NCBI GenBank assembly: GCA_947683625.1
Contig: CANTUR010000055.1
Location: 1,922,501-1,986,500 of the forward strand
Reading direction: 5' to 3'
Length of the DNA stretch: 64,000 bases
Origin: Mallotus nudiflorus
Taxonomy: Eukaryota; Streptophyta; Magnoliopsida; Malpighiales; Euphorbiaceae
Numbering within the stretch: position 1 is the stretch's first letter; each line of letters begins with the position of its first letter. Below are positions 26,256-38,559 of this stretch, piece after piece. The notes under the pieces are model-generated. The model was not told the DNA's origin. It saw only the letters and a program-made list of their open reading frames with translations, and did not search any database. The position numbers and the translations under genes were made by a program.

Positions 26256-26922
26256 TTACTTTAGTCAATAATAGCCACATGTGTATATATATATACACAC
26301 ATACACACCACATGGACACACACACATGCATTAATACAATTAAATATAATATAACAATCGAAATTAATAATATTACAAAAATAATTGAATAATAAAAATA
26401 ATATTCCTAATAATATTAAACAACAATAAAATAATAATAAAAATAATAACCATGATAATAATAACACACAATATTTATAATAATAACCCACATAAAATAG
26501 CAATGACAATAATAATATTAATAATAGTAGTGGAATAATTTAAAAATATTAATAATACTCATAATAATAACAAACAACAACAATAATAATAATAATACAC
26601 TTATCAATCATAAAATAATAGTAACACTATTGAAAATAACAACAATAATAGTAACTTTAATATTTGAATGATGAACTCCAAAACTAATTATTTTACACGA
26701 GAAAATATATATACGTAAAATAACGATGGTTAACTATAAATAATAATAATAATAATATAAATCCCACGTAAATAAATTATTTTTACATAAATAATTCTCT
26801 TAAAATAAAATACATAATTAACATTAGTAATTAACAATAATAATTTATGATTAAACTTTAAAATTATTAATACTATATATCCCGAAATATATTTTTATAA
26901 TTTAAAAACAAGGGTCATTACA

Positions 26923-27483
26923 TTTCTTTTGCTTGTATGTGAATATGAATTTTCTGCTGCAAAAAATATTTTATACTTTCATGATCATTCTTGATGGTTA
27001 AGTGATTATTCTCCAAGTAATGTCTCCACTTGGAAATTACAACCATCAATTCTTTCTCATAAATTAAGGCATCTTGATTAATGACACTTAAAGCTTTACT
27101 GATAAAGGCTATTAGTTTGTGATTTTGCATTAACACAACATCACTACTAGCATCAATCTTAAACATAAAGACTTTGAAAAGTCAGGCAATGCTAACACTA
27201 AGGCATTGCATATTGCATCTTTAAGAGTATTGAAAGCTTCTTTTGTAGCTTATCCCCACTTGAATGAGTATTTCTTAAGGAGTTTGATTAATGGCCTAAC
27301 AATGACTCCATACCCCTTAATGAACTTTCTATAGTACCTTGAAAGACCTAAAAATCCTTTCATAGCTTTTAAATCAGCTGGCATAGGCCAATTCATCATT
27401 GCTTTAACTTTTGACTTATTAGAACTTACACTATTTATACTGATAATATGCCTTAGATAATCAATCTCATGTTGAGCAAAAAA
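26923..27483 (-). pseudogene. Element A RNase H and end of reverse transcriptase
   Basis: The minus strand has MFKIDASSDVVLMQNHKLIA, FISKALSVINQDALIYEKEL and WRHYLENNHLTIKNDHESIK: the gypsy RNase H with its D-A-S, E-K-E-L and T-D-H-like (here KNDHES) motifs. Just upstream (27360-27480) are the RT thumb and connection, up to FAQHEIDYLRHII. The solo LTR cuts the frame on one side and the MITE on the other. Confidence 0.85.
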
Positions 27484-27960
27484 GGGTTATTTACACTCAC
27501 AGTCCCTAATTTATTACCCTTTTCCCACCATCGTCCGAAAGAATCAATTGGGCATATAAAAATTCTTGACTTTTAATTTCAATAACGGTAATCCCCATTT
27601 GTTGATTTCTAACAAAATCAACACTAGAATGCTGACTGGGTAAATAAGAGGATAATTATGTGAAAAAATTATTTTCAATAATGAACGAAAGACCATATTT
27701 CAATAATAAAGTTAAAGTTGTAGCTATTGAAATGCAAGGGCCCATGTGAACTCTAGTTTATTATTGAAAATAAGTTTACCACATCATCATCCTTTTACTT
27801 TCCCACATCAGTATTCTGGTGTTAATTTCATCAAAAAATTTATAAATGGGGATCACCGTTATTAAAATTAAAAGTCAAGAATTTTTATATGCCCAATTGA
27901 TTCTTTGGGATGCTAATGGGAAAGGGGTAATAAGTTAGGGACTATGAGTATAAATAACCC
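27484..27960. mobile_element. MITE with about 130-bp terminal inverted repeats
   Basis: The left end begins GGGTTATTTACACTCACAGT. The reverse complement of the right end begins GGGTTATTTATACTCATAGT, and the arms match through CAATTGGGCATATAAAAATT and beyond. The element sits in a poly-A run (6 A on the left, 9 on the right), so the target duplication cannot be measured. It interrupts the RT frame of element A. It has no coding capacity. Confidence 0.85.
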
Positions 27961-28926
27961 AAAAAAAAATAATTAAAAAGTTTTATATAGAGCTAATGTT
28001 GCTGCAGAATTTAAAAATGTTATTTTCTAAGTGTTTTACATGAGTGTCTAAGTCTGAACTGTAGATCAATATGTCATAAAAAAATACCAGGATAAACTTT
28101 CGTAAGTGAGGCTTAAAAATGGGGTTCATTAATTACTAGAAGGTAGCTAGGGCATTAGTAAGCCCAAATGGCATTACTAGGAACTTATAGTGCCTTGAAG
28201 GATTCCTAAATGCAATTTTGTATGTATCTTCATACCTTATTCTAATATAATGATATCCTGCCTTCAAGTCAAGCTTAGTGACGTAAATTTCTCCTTTCAA
28301 GTCATTAAGTAAGTCATTAATGATTGGTATAGGGTATTTTTTATTGTAATTGAATTTGAGTTATTAGTAATCCATGTAGAACCTCAATATGCCATCCTTC
28401 TTTTTAACTAAGAGGATTGGTGATGCAAATCAGCTACAACTAGGTTGGATAATGGAATTGCTCAACATTTCCTTGATATGCCTCTTAATCTTATCTTTCT
28501 AATAGTAGGGGTATTTGATAGGGTCGAATACTGAAGGGTTGAGTGTCTTTTTTTAGTGGTATACTGTGGTTATGGGTTCTAAATGGTGAAAGTGCATGAG
28601 GGTATTAAACAATTTGCATGTATTTTTTAATTAAGGTGGCTATGGTAGAGGGTAATAGTTCTGGTGTTTGTTTAAGGGGTTGATTACAGTGTTTGGTAGG
28701 GTCAAAAACATGGCTATAAGTTACTAAAAATAATTGCACCCGAGCTTGTTCACCAATTTTCTTCAAGTAGTCCTATAATTTCTTATAATTGAATTGCAAG
28801 GTGGTAGTTTCCCTCATTCCTACTAACTGTACTTATTTCTCTTTCTTGTTAAATGACAATATCATATGCAGAAAATTAAATACTATGGGACTATAAGCCT
28901 TCATCCAATCAACACCTAGGACCATG
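27961..28926 (-). pseudogene. Element A reverse transcriptase (part 1) and protease end
   Basis: Minus-strand segments show ILLVKKKDGMLRFYMDY, DLLNDLKGEIYVTKLDLKAG and YKFLVMPFGLTNALATF, the fingers and palm of gypsy RT, with stops between them. The YxDD-bearing part, about 28050-28090, is degraded. Element B interrupts the sequence at 28927, just after a protease-proximal segment. Confidence 0.8.
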
Positions 28927-29722
28927 TGTCATACCTCAAATTTGACTATCCCCAAAAAGGTCCGATAATGAAATAAATCCTTGAGATGACTAGAGTTTGC
29001 TAGTTTGTAACACCTTTGAAGTGTACAACCTTAAAATACCCAACCGACCCCACCAATGTGCAAAATTAATCACTGAGTCATTAAGTTGTGCTTTGACCTT
29101 TTGAAATATGAATTTTCAGAACAACAAGAGGTTTATTTTGAGAAAACTCCTCTCAGAATACTCAGCTTGTCGGGCCAGTGCATATTTTGTTAAACTGAGA
29201 CCCAATTTTGTGAAAAAACAAAAATCAATTTTGATAAAACAGACTTTGGAAAACACATCCAAAGGGCTCCAAAACCTGCGAAAGTGGTCCCGGAATGGTC
29301 TAACACAACCCAGGTATTAGCACATATCATTTAGAAGTGCCCGTAAACACCCTTAGGTGTCATGTACTAAAATCAAAGCTAAATTTGGCAAAACAGACTA
29401 AGGAAACACGTCTGGAAGGCCCAAAAATCTTAGGAACTAACCTTGTAATAGCAAACGTAGAACCCAAGAAGAGCACGTAAAGCATCAAAGTGCACGTGAA
29501 AACACGCACATTGTGCATGGTCACGTGCACTTGGCGTGGCCATGTGTAAACATACACTCACATGTGTGTGACCATGCTTATACCACCCTATTCTTCATAT
29601 TTTTTCTTATAAATAGACCCCCTATACACCCTATTAGGGGGGAAGCAGGTGAAGACATACACACACTCAAGAGTTAGTCCAATTGAAGGCGCGGGAAACC
29701 CTTTCCTATACAGTTATCATCG
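28927..29722 (+). repeat. Truncated 5' LTR of element B
   Basis: Matches the first about 795 bases of the LTR at 34380-36195. Similarity stops after cctatacagtt, where sequence matching the last exon of the antisense gene begins. Confidence 0.9.
29608..29616 (+). promoter_or_regulatory. TATA box of the truncated LTR (element B)
   Basis: TATAAATAG, conserved in all four LTR copies and preceded by GTGGTCACG-like motifs; marks the presumed U3 promoter. Confidence 0.75.
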
Positions 29723-32339
29723 TTCTTTGTAAGGGATGATAGCTGCAACTCCAGCTCACTAATGTGGTCAAATAAAATACACGCTCCCACCCCTATTCAT
29801 GACTACCAAGATGGTGCTCAACCTGCATTACACATTGCATATCATACACTCATACATAAAACATGCACATAAAATAAATAGGTACAATAAAGAAGGCATA
29901 CCATAAATAGGTACAATAAAGAAGGCATACCTATTGAGTGGTAGCAAACTCCAAAAAGCACTGTTGTGCACTCCCTACAATAGTATACTAGTACTGGCTA
30001 GAGGAGACAATAATCTACAAAAGCAAGCAAATAAGTCAACCTCCACTCACTAAATAAATAAAACACAGGCAAGAAAAATAGAGGAACATGAACATGGGTA
30101 GCATCAGTAAGAGCAACACCCGACTGAGGAAAGCTAAGTCTAGGCAAATTGAATCTTACTACTCTACCAAGGATATCCATCCCAAGCAAAGACAAAGATG
30201 GCTAAACCATAAAATCCCTAAGGATAGTGCTACTAGAGGCCACACCACTGGCATAAGCAGTCGCCTCAATGCGGAGTGTGCCTTTATCATCCTTAAAATG
30301 GGATCCAAATCTCCTCTGGCATCATTGCAGATAAGCTCTCACAACCCATGTCAATTATAGTTTATTACTAATAAAGTTTGCTACATGCTTGCACTAAAAT
30401 AGGAATAAAAGCTTATTGGATTAGAAGAAGTGACTCTCGATGACCTGCGTGATAGCCCAGCCCTCAAACCCGAGGGACGAGATGCATCTGCTTGAGAAGG
30501 TAGAGGAGAAGGAAAGGAAAGGTCTTGGTAGCTATAGCATTAAACAACTGAGGGATCAATACATCATCATAAGGCAAACCCTCACTCTCCAAGAGTCCTT
30601 TAAAGGGAAATCCCATCATAACAGTAGCAAGATCATCGTCGTAGAGCTTATAACCCTAGAACATGTCCCTAGAGGGAGGAATGGGAACTCTCCTCATGTA
30701 TGTGTCATCCCACCAATAATGGACTCGCTCGCCCAAATACCACACCTTGTCAATGAGGCCAGAAAGTAATACTCATCTCTCTGTCAACTACCATATAGCC
30801 ACTATCTCTGTCATCCGATGAGATCTTGCCAACCACCAGTAAAGAAAGATCTGCTCAAAGGGAAACGATAAACAAATGATCCCAAAGAAAGGAATAACCA
30901 GCACAATAGGAATCAGACATACCTAATCAGGGGACAACCTCCTCATGTGGTCTTAGGCTACCGTGTAATCCTTGATCAAATTTGTAGTCTTCCTGATCCA
31001 AAAAGAATAACAAGGGAAGCCATCCTCTTCGAAATGCTCGATGGATAAATGAGGGAGAATCCTGAACTTATACGCCCAGATCTGTTAAAATCAGAGGGTC
31101 ATAAATAACAAACCAAGAGCAAGACAATAGACAACAAAATTACTACTCACGTCCAACACGAATAAACATCCACAGATCCTTAAGTTGATTCGGCATACTG
31201 CGTCAAGCCCTATGAGCAAAGGAAGTAGCACCCCAATAATACCTCTGGAAGCCATCCAGGTCCCTCAAGACAGGAAACAATCACATATCACTCGTACCCG
31301 AGGGGTTCGAGAAGATAACAATACTCAATAAATAAAATAAAAAGCAATAGGCCAGCTGCTCCACTGAGACAAGACCATGATTATACAAAGCCCGCACAGA
31401 AGAAACAAACTCCGTGTATCGAGCAAAATAAGGGCAACTAGACTTCATAGGAGTGACTGCCCCGAGCAAATTCCTCATGAGATGCCTCCTCACCATGACA
31501 GTGGAACACTCCTCATCATTAAAATGAATGGGCTCTCCAGAAAAGCTCAAGCCCGTGATAACGATAAAGTCCAATGGGGTAATAATCATCTCCTCGACAG
31601 GCAAATGAAAAGTATGTGTCATGTCCAACCACCGCTCTATCAATGCATACATAACAATCTAACTCGATGCATATGAGTTGTAAAATAGTACAACAATCAT
31701 TCCATCGAAGCCCTTCCTGGTAACCATCTGCTTTATACACATTGGGAGACCCTGATAGTACATACTAACCCTGTTAAAACTACCAGGTAGCACAGTGACA
31801 TACCTACAAGGCTACAAACAACAGGTATGCTATCAAACATTTACAAAACTACTAAATACTAACACATCTCTCTTTGTCACTTAACAAGATCAAAACAACA
31901 ATAAAGGCTGAAAAGGAAAGCATCGCGACAAGCAGATAATCACAAAGAGAAAGTAAAGCAAGAGCTATCAACCACTGACATTTACAATAAAACTATGACT
32001 TAATAGAAAATTACAATAAGAGCTACAAAACTACAGCTACAATGACCTCATATAGTAAAATAAACATCAAAGCAGCTAATGAATAAGCTTCAGAAGATAA
32101 GGGCAAAGAAGGACCTACCTCACGAAAATGACACACCCAAGCATGAGTCTTCAAGCTATGAACAACATGGATCATATCTCCTTGAGAAACTTGGAAGGTT
32201 GAGAACACTGAGCACCAAATGTGCTAGTCCCAACTGTGGATGTCCCAACTCTAGTAGCCTCTGTAAAGTCACCCTTAAGATCAAGATCAACATCAATAAA
32301 AATGTCCTCCAGACCCTCAGGAATGTTAAAGAATTCCAT
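29723..32339 (-). pseudogene. Antisense plant mobile domain (PMD) gene of element B, 3'-truncated
   Basis: The ATG at 32339 opens MEFFNIPEGLEDIFIDVDL. A probable first exon ends with a GTAGGT donor near 32110. The main PMD segment (about 31281-31815) reads CRYVTVLPGSFNRVSMYYQG, KQMVTRKGFDGMIV, ALIERWLDMTHTFHLPVEEM, ITPLDFIVITGLSFSGEPI and YFARYTEFVSSVRALYNHGL. This matches the PMD (aminotransferase-like) fold of retrotransposon and MULE proteins and of the MAIN/MAIL1 host family. Further exons continue to about 29720, where the internal deletion cuts the last exon (SSLTKNDD-type segment). A TAG at 31659-31661 lies inside the PMD frame. The molecular function of PMD proteins in transposons is not established. 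Confidence 0.85.
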
Positions 32340-32473
32340 TTTACGCAAAAGAAAATGGAAATACGAAAGTAAAAATAGAGTAGAAAGCACTTGAAACATA
32401 AAAAGGGTTAAGAAAAGTTAGAAAACACTCAAAAAAGTCTGAACGAAGCCTTTCAAGACCTTTGAAATAGCCA

Positions 32474-32494
32474 CTTAAATAACCACGTGACCAC
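32474..32494 (-). promoter_or_regulatory. Candidate promoter of the antisense gene in element B
   Basis: About 135 bp upstream of the antisense ATG the minus strand has GTGGTCACGTGGT followed directly by TATTTAAG, a TATA-like box. The same arrangement occurs in element C. Inference from position and motif only. Confidence 0.45.
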
Positions 32495-32879
32495 ACGCAC
32501 TTCCCCCTTCCATGCGCTCTTCTGCAATTTCACGCGTACTTTAAGACTTTGCACACTTACTTTTACAGTTCTAAACTTCCATTTGAGCATAAGATATGCA
32601 CCAAACTCAGATAAAAGTACATTGGTGAGGACTTCATCTGTCTAAAGACACTGCACGTGCACTACTTTCTTTAGAAAACTTAACATTTTACAAAAGAATA
32701 AGAGTAAAGAAAATTCATTGTAAGAATATCTTACTCTAAATCATTAAAATAACATCCTTAACATGATAAATTACCACATCATTACTGCATCATCACTGCA
32801 TTATTAATGTATCATCACTGCATCATTAGTACATCATCACCACATCACTATTGCACTACTACTACATCATCATCACTAT

Positions 32880-33690
32880 CTCATTCACTACTTAAAAGCA
32901 TTTGCATTGCTTAAGAGGAACTCTCACATCTCATTCATTGCTTAGAAGCATTCACATTGCTTAAAAGTACTCGTTCATCGCTTAGAAGCACTTACATTGC
33001 TTAGAAGCACTCACATTGGTTAAAAGCATCTTCACATTGCTTAGAAGCACTCATTCATTACTAAGAAGAACTCTCACATTTCATTCATTACTTAGAAGCA
33101 TTCGCATTACTTAAATGCACTCGTTCATTACTTAGAAGCACTCTCACATCTCATTCATCGCTTAGAAGCATTTGCATTGCTTAGGAGAACTCTCACATTG
33201 CTTAAAAGAACTCTCATATTACTTAAAAGTACTCTCATATCTCATTCATTACTTAGAAGCATTCAAATTGCTTAGAAGTACTCTCTCATCGCTTAGAAGA
33301 ACTCACATTACTTAGAAGCACTCACATCGCTTAAAAGCACTCGTTCATTACTTAGAAGAACTCGCTCATTGCTTAGAAGCACTCTCATATCTCATTCATT
33401 GCTTAGAAGCACTCTCACATATCTTATTTATTGCTTAGAAGCATTCACATTGCCTAGGAGAACTCTCACATTGCTTAGAAGCACTCTCACATCTCATTCA
33501 TTACTTAGAAGCATTTGCATTGCTTATGAGCACTTGCATTGCTTAGAAGCACTCACACTCATTACTTAGGAGCATTTATATTACTTAGGAACACTTTCAT
33601 TGCTTAGAAGCATCTTCTCATTACTTAAAAGCACTTTCATTGCTTAAGAGCAACCACACTACTTAGCAGCATTCTCATTTGCTTAATAGT
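32880..33690. repeat. Short tandem-repeat array in element B (cattgcttagaagcactc type)
   Basis: Dozens of degenerate units of about 17-22 bp built on cattgcttagaagcactc, with variants such as cattacttagaagcatt. Preceded at 32770-32880 by catcactg-rich simple sequence. The same array type is present in element C. Confidence 0.9.
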
Positions 33691-34112
33691 ATGTTCATTT
33701 ATGTGACACCTAAGAAGGTTATAGTCGCATGTTCATTTTGCGTGGCACCTAAGAAGGTTATAGTCGCATGTTCATTTCGCATGACACCTAAGAAGGTTTT
33801 AGTCACATGTTCATTTGTGTGACACCTAAGAAGGTTATAGTTGCATGTCCATTTTGTGTGACACCTAAGAAGGTTATAGTCGTATGTTTATTTTGTGTGA
33901 CACCTAAGAAGGTTATAGTAGCATGTTCATTCACATGACACTTAATAAGGTTATAATCACGTGTTCATTTTGTGTGACACCTAAGAAGGTTATAGTCGTA
34001 TGTTCATTTGCATGACACTTAAGAAGGTTATAGTCGTAAGTTCATTTACGTGACACTAAGAAGTTTATAGTCACATATTCATTTGTGTGACACTTAAAAA
34101 GGTTATAGTCGC
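33691..34112. repeat. 38-39-bp tandem-repeat array in element B, 11 copies
   Basis: Units begin atgttcattt, have gtgacacctaagaaggttat in the middle and end agtcgc. Eleven copies, then a partial one. The units touch each other, with no spacers. Element C has eight copies of the same unit. Confidence 0.95.
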
Positions 34113-34365
34113 ATATGCGTTCTACACTTTACATCAATCACAAGCTTGCATATGTCCCAAAATAGCACCCTGTATAACGACCAAGTCATAGAATAAAAAC
34201 AACAAATAAAATACAATAATAACAATCAAATCTTAACAAGATGTCTAGAGATAACCCACAGGTAAGTACCTCTCTCCCTATTAAAATGTTTTTGCATCTT
34301 TGCATTTGCTTCACATGTATTAACACTAGCGCTAGGTGGCTATATAACACATGCTAAACAGGAGG

Positions 34366-34379
34366 CAACTGTCATACCT
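34366..34379 (+). other. Polypurine-like tract before the 3' LTR of element B
   Basis: aaacaggaggcaac directly before the LTR start TGTCATACC; element C has gaagtaggtggcaac at the same place. Confidence 0.6.
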
Positions 34380-36195
34380 TAAATTTGATTGTCCCTAAAA
34401 GGCCTGATGATGAAATGAATCCCCGAGATTACTAGAGTCTGCTCGTTCGTAACACCTCTAAAGTGTGCAACCTTAAAACACCCAACCGACCCCACCAATG
34501 TGCAAAACTAATCACTGAGTCATTAAGTTATGCTCTGACCTTGCAAAATATGAATTATTAGAACATCAAGAGGTTTATTTTGAGAAAAATCATCTCAGAA
34601 TACTCAACTCATTTGGCCAGTCTGTATTTCGTTAGACTAAAACCTAACTTTGTCAAAAAATGGAAATTGATTTTGATAAAACGAACTTCAAAAACATGTC
34701 CAGAGGGCTCCAAAACCTCTAAAAGTGGTCCCAGAATGGTCCAACACAACCCAGCTATCAGCGCATATCGCTTAGAAGTGCATGTGAACACCTTTAGGTG
34801 TCATGTGCCAAAATTAAAGCCGAATTTGGCAAAACGAACTCTAGAAATGCATTCGAAAGGCCCAAAAACCCTAAGAACTAACCCCAAAATAGGACACATA
34901 GAACTTGGGAAGAGCACGTAAAGTATCAAAGTGTGTATGAAAATGCGCACATGCATATGACCACGCGCACACTATGTGTGGTCACGCACACTTGGTGTGG
35001 CCATGCATAAAAATATAATTACACATGCGTGACCACGCCTATACCACCCTATTCTACACATTTTTTCCTATAAATAGACCTCTATACACCCCATTTTAGA
35101 AGGGGGAAGCAAGTGAAGACACAAACACACTCAAGAGTCAGTCCGATCGAAAGCATGGGAAACCCTTTCCTATATAGTTTTTGCTCTCCCATAGCCTTTC
35201 CTTTAGGTTGTTATATCCCTTTTTCCACCAAATCCAACCTCATCTTTATCAAAGCACACTTTAAAGGTATACAGCCTAACATCATTCTACTGTCATTTTG
35301 AACCTCTCGACGAGGAAAGCTTGATAATCTCTCGAAGCTAGAGCTTCAAAGTTCACACAAGCTGAGTAGACTCTGAGGACCACACAATCATTTTAGCATA
35401 TTTACTTTACTACACTACATTTTATTTTACTATTGCCAGCATTTGGGAATATTATTGTGCTTGTGTGATGAGACTGGCAATCTTGCATGCTACGTGAATA
35501 ATATATGCATTATTATGCTCATTTTACATCATCACTCTGCATCCTTTATTTCTAAAATCATGACATCACATCATAAGTATCAATAAGGTGAAAAAGTTCA
35601 TGTCCCAGAATAGAGTCATCATGCTATCGGTCTGGTGATGATCTCATGCATCCTTTATATTATCATCATTCATCATCATAGAATAAATAACCACTGAAAG
35701 CATGATCATCCTATCATTCATCAAATAAATTTGTGTAAATGATCATGTTATCCTTGCAGATCAATCATATTGGATTTACTTTTTTGCAATATTTTTCTTT
35801 TCATATGTAGTTTATTAAGAAAGCGATGTAATAAAATTCTCTGCTTTATTATCCTATATTTATGATGTACTATGTGAATGCTATATAACCTATCATCACT
35901 GAAACTAGGGTATTACGGTAGCTATACATCGAATATTGTATAATAAGAAATAGTCAAAAAGTATATGCGATCTCCTGAACCTAAAAATTCTGTTGGGGAT
36001 AATACTTGTTGAGTGACTCGATGTTGTCCCTTTCTTTTCCCAATTTTCTAAAAGTCGGGTGGTGACTCCATAAAATTAAAAGTGTCTTGTCCCCCCGAGG
36101 CCAATCACTTGTCCCTATTTAATAAAGTTGTCATGTCCCTTAAAAATAAAAAAAAAACCAACACAAACTAAATAAAAAAAAGAAGGTCGCTCACA
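34380..36195 (+). repeat. 3' LTR of element B (1816 bp)
   Basis: Starts TGTCATACCTTAAATTTG and ends GGTCGCTCACA. Homologous along its length to the LTRs of element C (43799-45551 and 56331-58094). Confidence 0.93.
35069..35077 (+). promoter_or_regulatory. TATA box in the 3' LTR of element B
   Basis: TATAAATAG about 690 bp into the LTR, below a block (34930-35040) rich in GTGGTCACGC and GCGTGACCACGC-type palindromes. Confidence 0.75.
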
Positions 36196-37873
36196 CCATG
36201 CCATGTCCACCTAATTTCAATACCTTGAAATCATAAGTGAATTCAATCACTTGCATAGACCAGGTGAACCCCTCAAATTTGGTTTTGCTAACCCTACTTT
36301 GTCCATTTGCAATAGTGACCTATAATGTTTTTGCTTTTACTAATGTAACTCCTACTTCATGTAACATTTTAGAATCAATAAAACTATAAGTGTTGCCACT
36401 ATTAATAAGTATCATAATGGTTTTTTTTCCTTCACTTCACCCTTAATTTTTGGTGAATATGCAACTTCCCTACCCTTAATAGCATGTAAAGATATCTTTA
36501 TTCTATCCTCTTATGCATTTATCTCTTCTCCTGCATTGTCTTCATTATTTTACTTCATTATAATTAATATATTCAACTATTTAGGTTTACAGTGGTGACC
36601 TACAAAGCACCTATCATCAAATCTATTGCATTGGCTTGGGTTTCTCTTATTCATATTTGATGTTTTAGTATTAGGTTGTGTTTAGGTAAAGATGAGGGCT
36701 AGTTGATTATTGTTTAGGTTAAGTTAGCATTGCTACTAGTTGAAACGGTTTTTATGTCAGTTAAGGCTAAATCTATTAGTAGTTCTAAGTTGGTTGAGGT
36801 TTTGGAAAAGAGGTTTAAGTTTTTGGTTCAGCTTTTTAAACATAGCCTAAATAGATTGCTCCTAAAGTTTGGCTTATTCACAAGCTTGGTTAAGGGTTAC
36901 AGGCTTAATACTCTTCACCATTGGCTATAATTCTTTACATAATCCACTGATGAAGCTAAGAACAAAGTAGCTTCCATCAAGCCATAGGTGATGTTTAACC
37001 ATTAATGATTTTAATTCTTCAAACTTCTCTTAAAATTCTTTAATACTACCAATCTACTTAATCTTGTTAAACTCCTCAACTATATTAATGATGCTCATCC
37101 TGCCAAATATTTTGCAAAAGACTTTTGTAAATTCTTCCTAAGTCTTGTCACCATTTTATCCTTGCTAGATAGGGTACCACACATCAACTTTCTCTCTCGT
37201 ATAAAGGGAAGCATGATTAATCTTTTAATCTTCAAGAATGCCATAAAGTTGGAAGTATTTTTGACACTTCCTAATCAAGATTTTGGCTGAGTACCAATAA
37301 AGTGAGTTAACTCAAACTTTAGGAACTAAGGAACTCTATTACTCCTAGCAACAATATTAGAAATAGGAATAGATTTGCTAGATTCACCTATCATAAGATA
37401 AAATTTGGGAGTAGAAAGTATTCCCTTACCTTCATATCCAATCCCATTGTTCTCTAATTGAACTTGCCTTGTAATGGTAGGTGTTGTAGGCACTAGTGTA
37501 TAAACTGTTAAAGGCATTGAAGTAGAGTTATCTTATTGATGAGTTAATCTTATTATTATACCTAATAATTGGTCCATTTATAGTTGCATAATCTTCTAAG
37601 AATTTTGGATAGTTTATTCAGCATTATATTATTCTCAAAGCTACTGTTTGTGCAACTCTAGTTGATTATACATCTCCTTCATGAATTGTTGGCCCTTTTA
37701 ATCCAATATTTAGACATGTTCTTCTAGGTTTCATAGCTAGTTAACATCTGTGACTGCTACTTTTGCCTTGGATACCTTCATAGATCTAGTAGCATATACT
37801 GCTATTGATTTCTTTTTAGTCATTACAAGTTCAATAATACTAGGATCTGAATCAAAATGCTTTGATGCCAAAT
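36196..37873 (-). pseudogene. Element A gag and protease remnant
   Basis: The minus strand contains a frame at 37326-37517 with GYEGKGILSTPKFYLM, typical of the chromovirus gag N-terminal linker, followed by degraded gag helices down to about 36900. A CCHC knuckle appears degraded near 36580-36650. The protease region near 36240-36450 joins that on the other side of element B. Many stops. Confidence 0.65.
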
Positions 37874-38382
37874 TGTCAAGTACTAAGCTTATTAAGGGCT
37901 TAAGTACCTTTCAATCTAGTAATAGCGAAAGTTTGTTAAAAGTAGTTATATTCTTTATATCATTAAAAGAAGAAATAAAGGAAAAGGGATGAGGAAGAAT
38001 AAGCAAGAAAAAAGAAGAATAGAATAAGGAAATAAAAGAATTTTATTAATAATTGATAATTTTCGATGAATACAATTATGGAATCCTCTCTCCATTTATA
38101 GATCAATTATTATCTAGAATCTTTCTAGAATGATCTAATTATTGACAACTAATAATCCACAAAAAGAAATTGAAATAACAACTTAACAAAAGGACAAAAT
38201 AACAATAATAACAAGCAGTTGCAAAAATAACAAACAATCCTTCTAGAATGTTTCCAAAATATCTAGCAGCAATTCCATTCATTCTTTCCATTAATTACAT
38301 CATCACTTATTACCTCATCATCTGTTAACATTACCTTTTCATTTACTAACAAGCATGCTGATTTGGCCTTCATAAGCTGACA
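37874..38382 (-). repeat. 5' LTR of element A
   Basis: Runs from TGTCAAGTACTAAGC to CTGACA. A 15-20 bp A-rich expansion near 38005 explains the length difference from the other copy. The minus strand continues TTTGGCATCAAAGC, a possible primer-binding site. Confidence 0.9.
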
Positions 38383-38383
38383 A

Positions 38384-38541
38384 TGATCTTGGTGCTTAAC
38401 AAAATAACAATAAAATAATGACTATTATTAGTTGACTTATTCTCATGCAATTTGAGAACGTTGGCTTGGCTAACTCTTGACAGCATATACATATACTTTG
38501 GATTTCTAGTAGGAATGCATTGAGAACATCTTAGCTTAATA
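38384..38541 (-). repeat. 3' LTR of element D
   Basis: Homologous to 42994-43163; lacks about 20 bp present in that copy. Borders approximate. Confidence 0.65.
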
Positions 38542-38559
38542 ATACCCCCTCTTTCTCGA

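Larger units (their letters stand above)
28927..36195 (+). mobile_element. Element B: TAT/Ogre-type gypsy derivative lacking gag-pol
   Basis: Starts TGTCATACC and ends CTCACA, flanked by the 5-bp duplication CCATG (28922-28926 and 36196-36200). It has a truncated 5' LTR (28927 to about 29722), then directly the antisense PMD gene, two tandem-repeat arrays, a polypurine-like tract and a complete 1816-bp 3' LTR. Compared with the related element C, the last roughly 1 kb of the 5' LTR, the primer-binding site, gag and pol are missing in one deletion. Since it has lost its primer-binding site and most of one LTR, the deletion most likely happened after insertion. Confidence 0.9.

Noticed and set aside
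33691..34112. Regular 38-39-bp repeats that might suggest a CRISPR array
   Set aside because: The units are contiguous without unique spacers, lie inside a plant retrotransposon and are degenerate; this is a eukaryotic tandem repeat.
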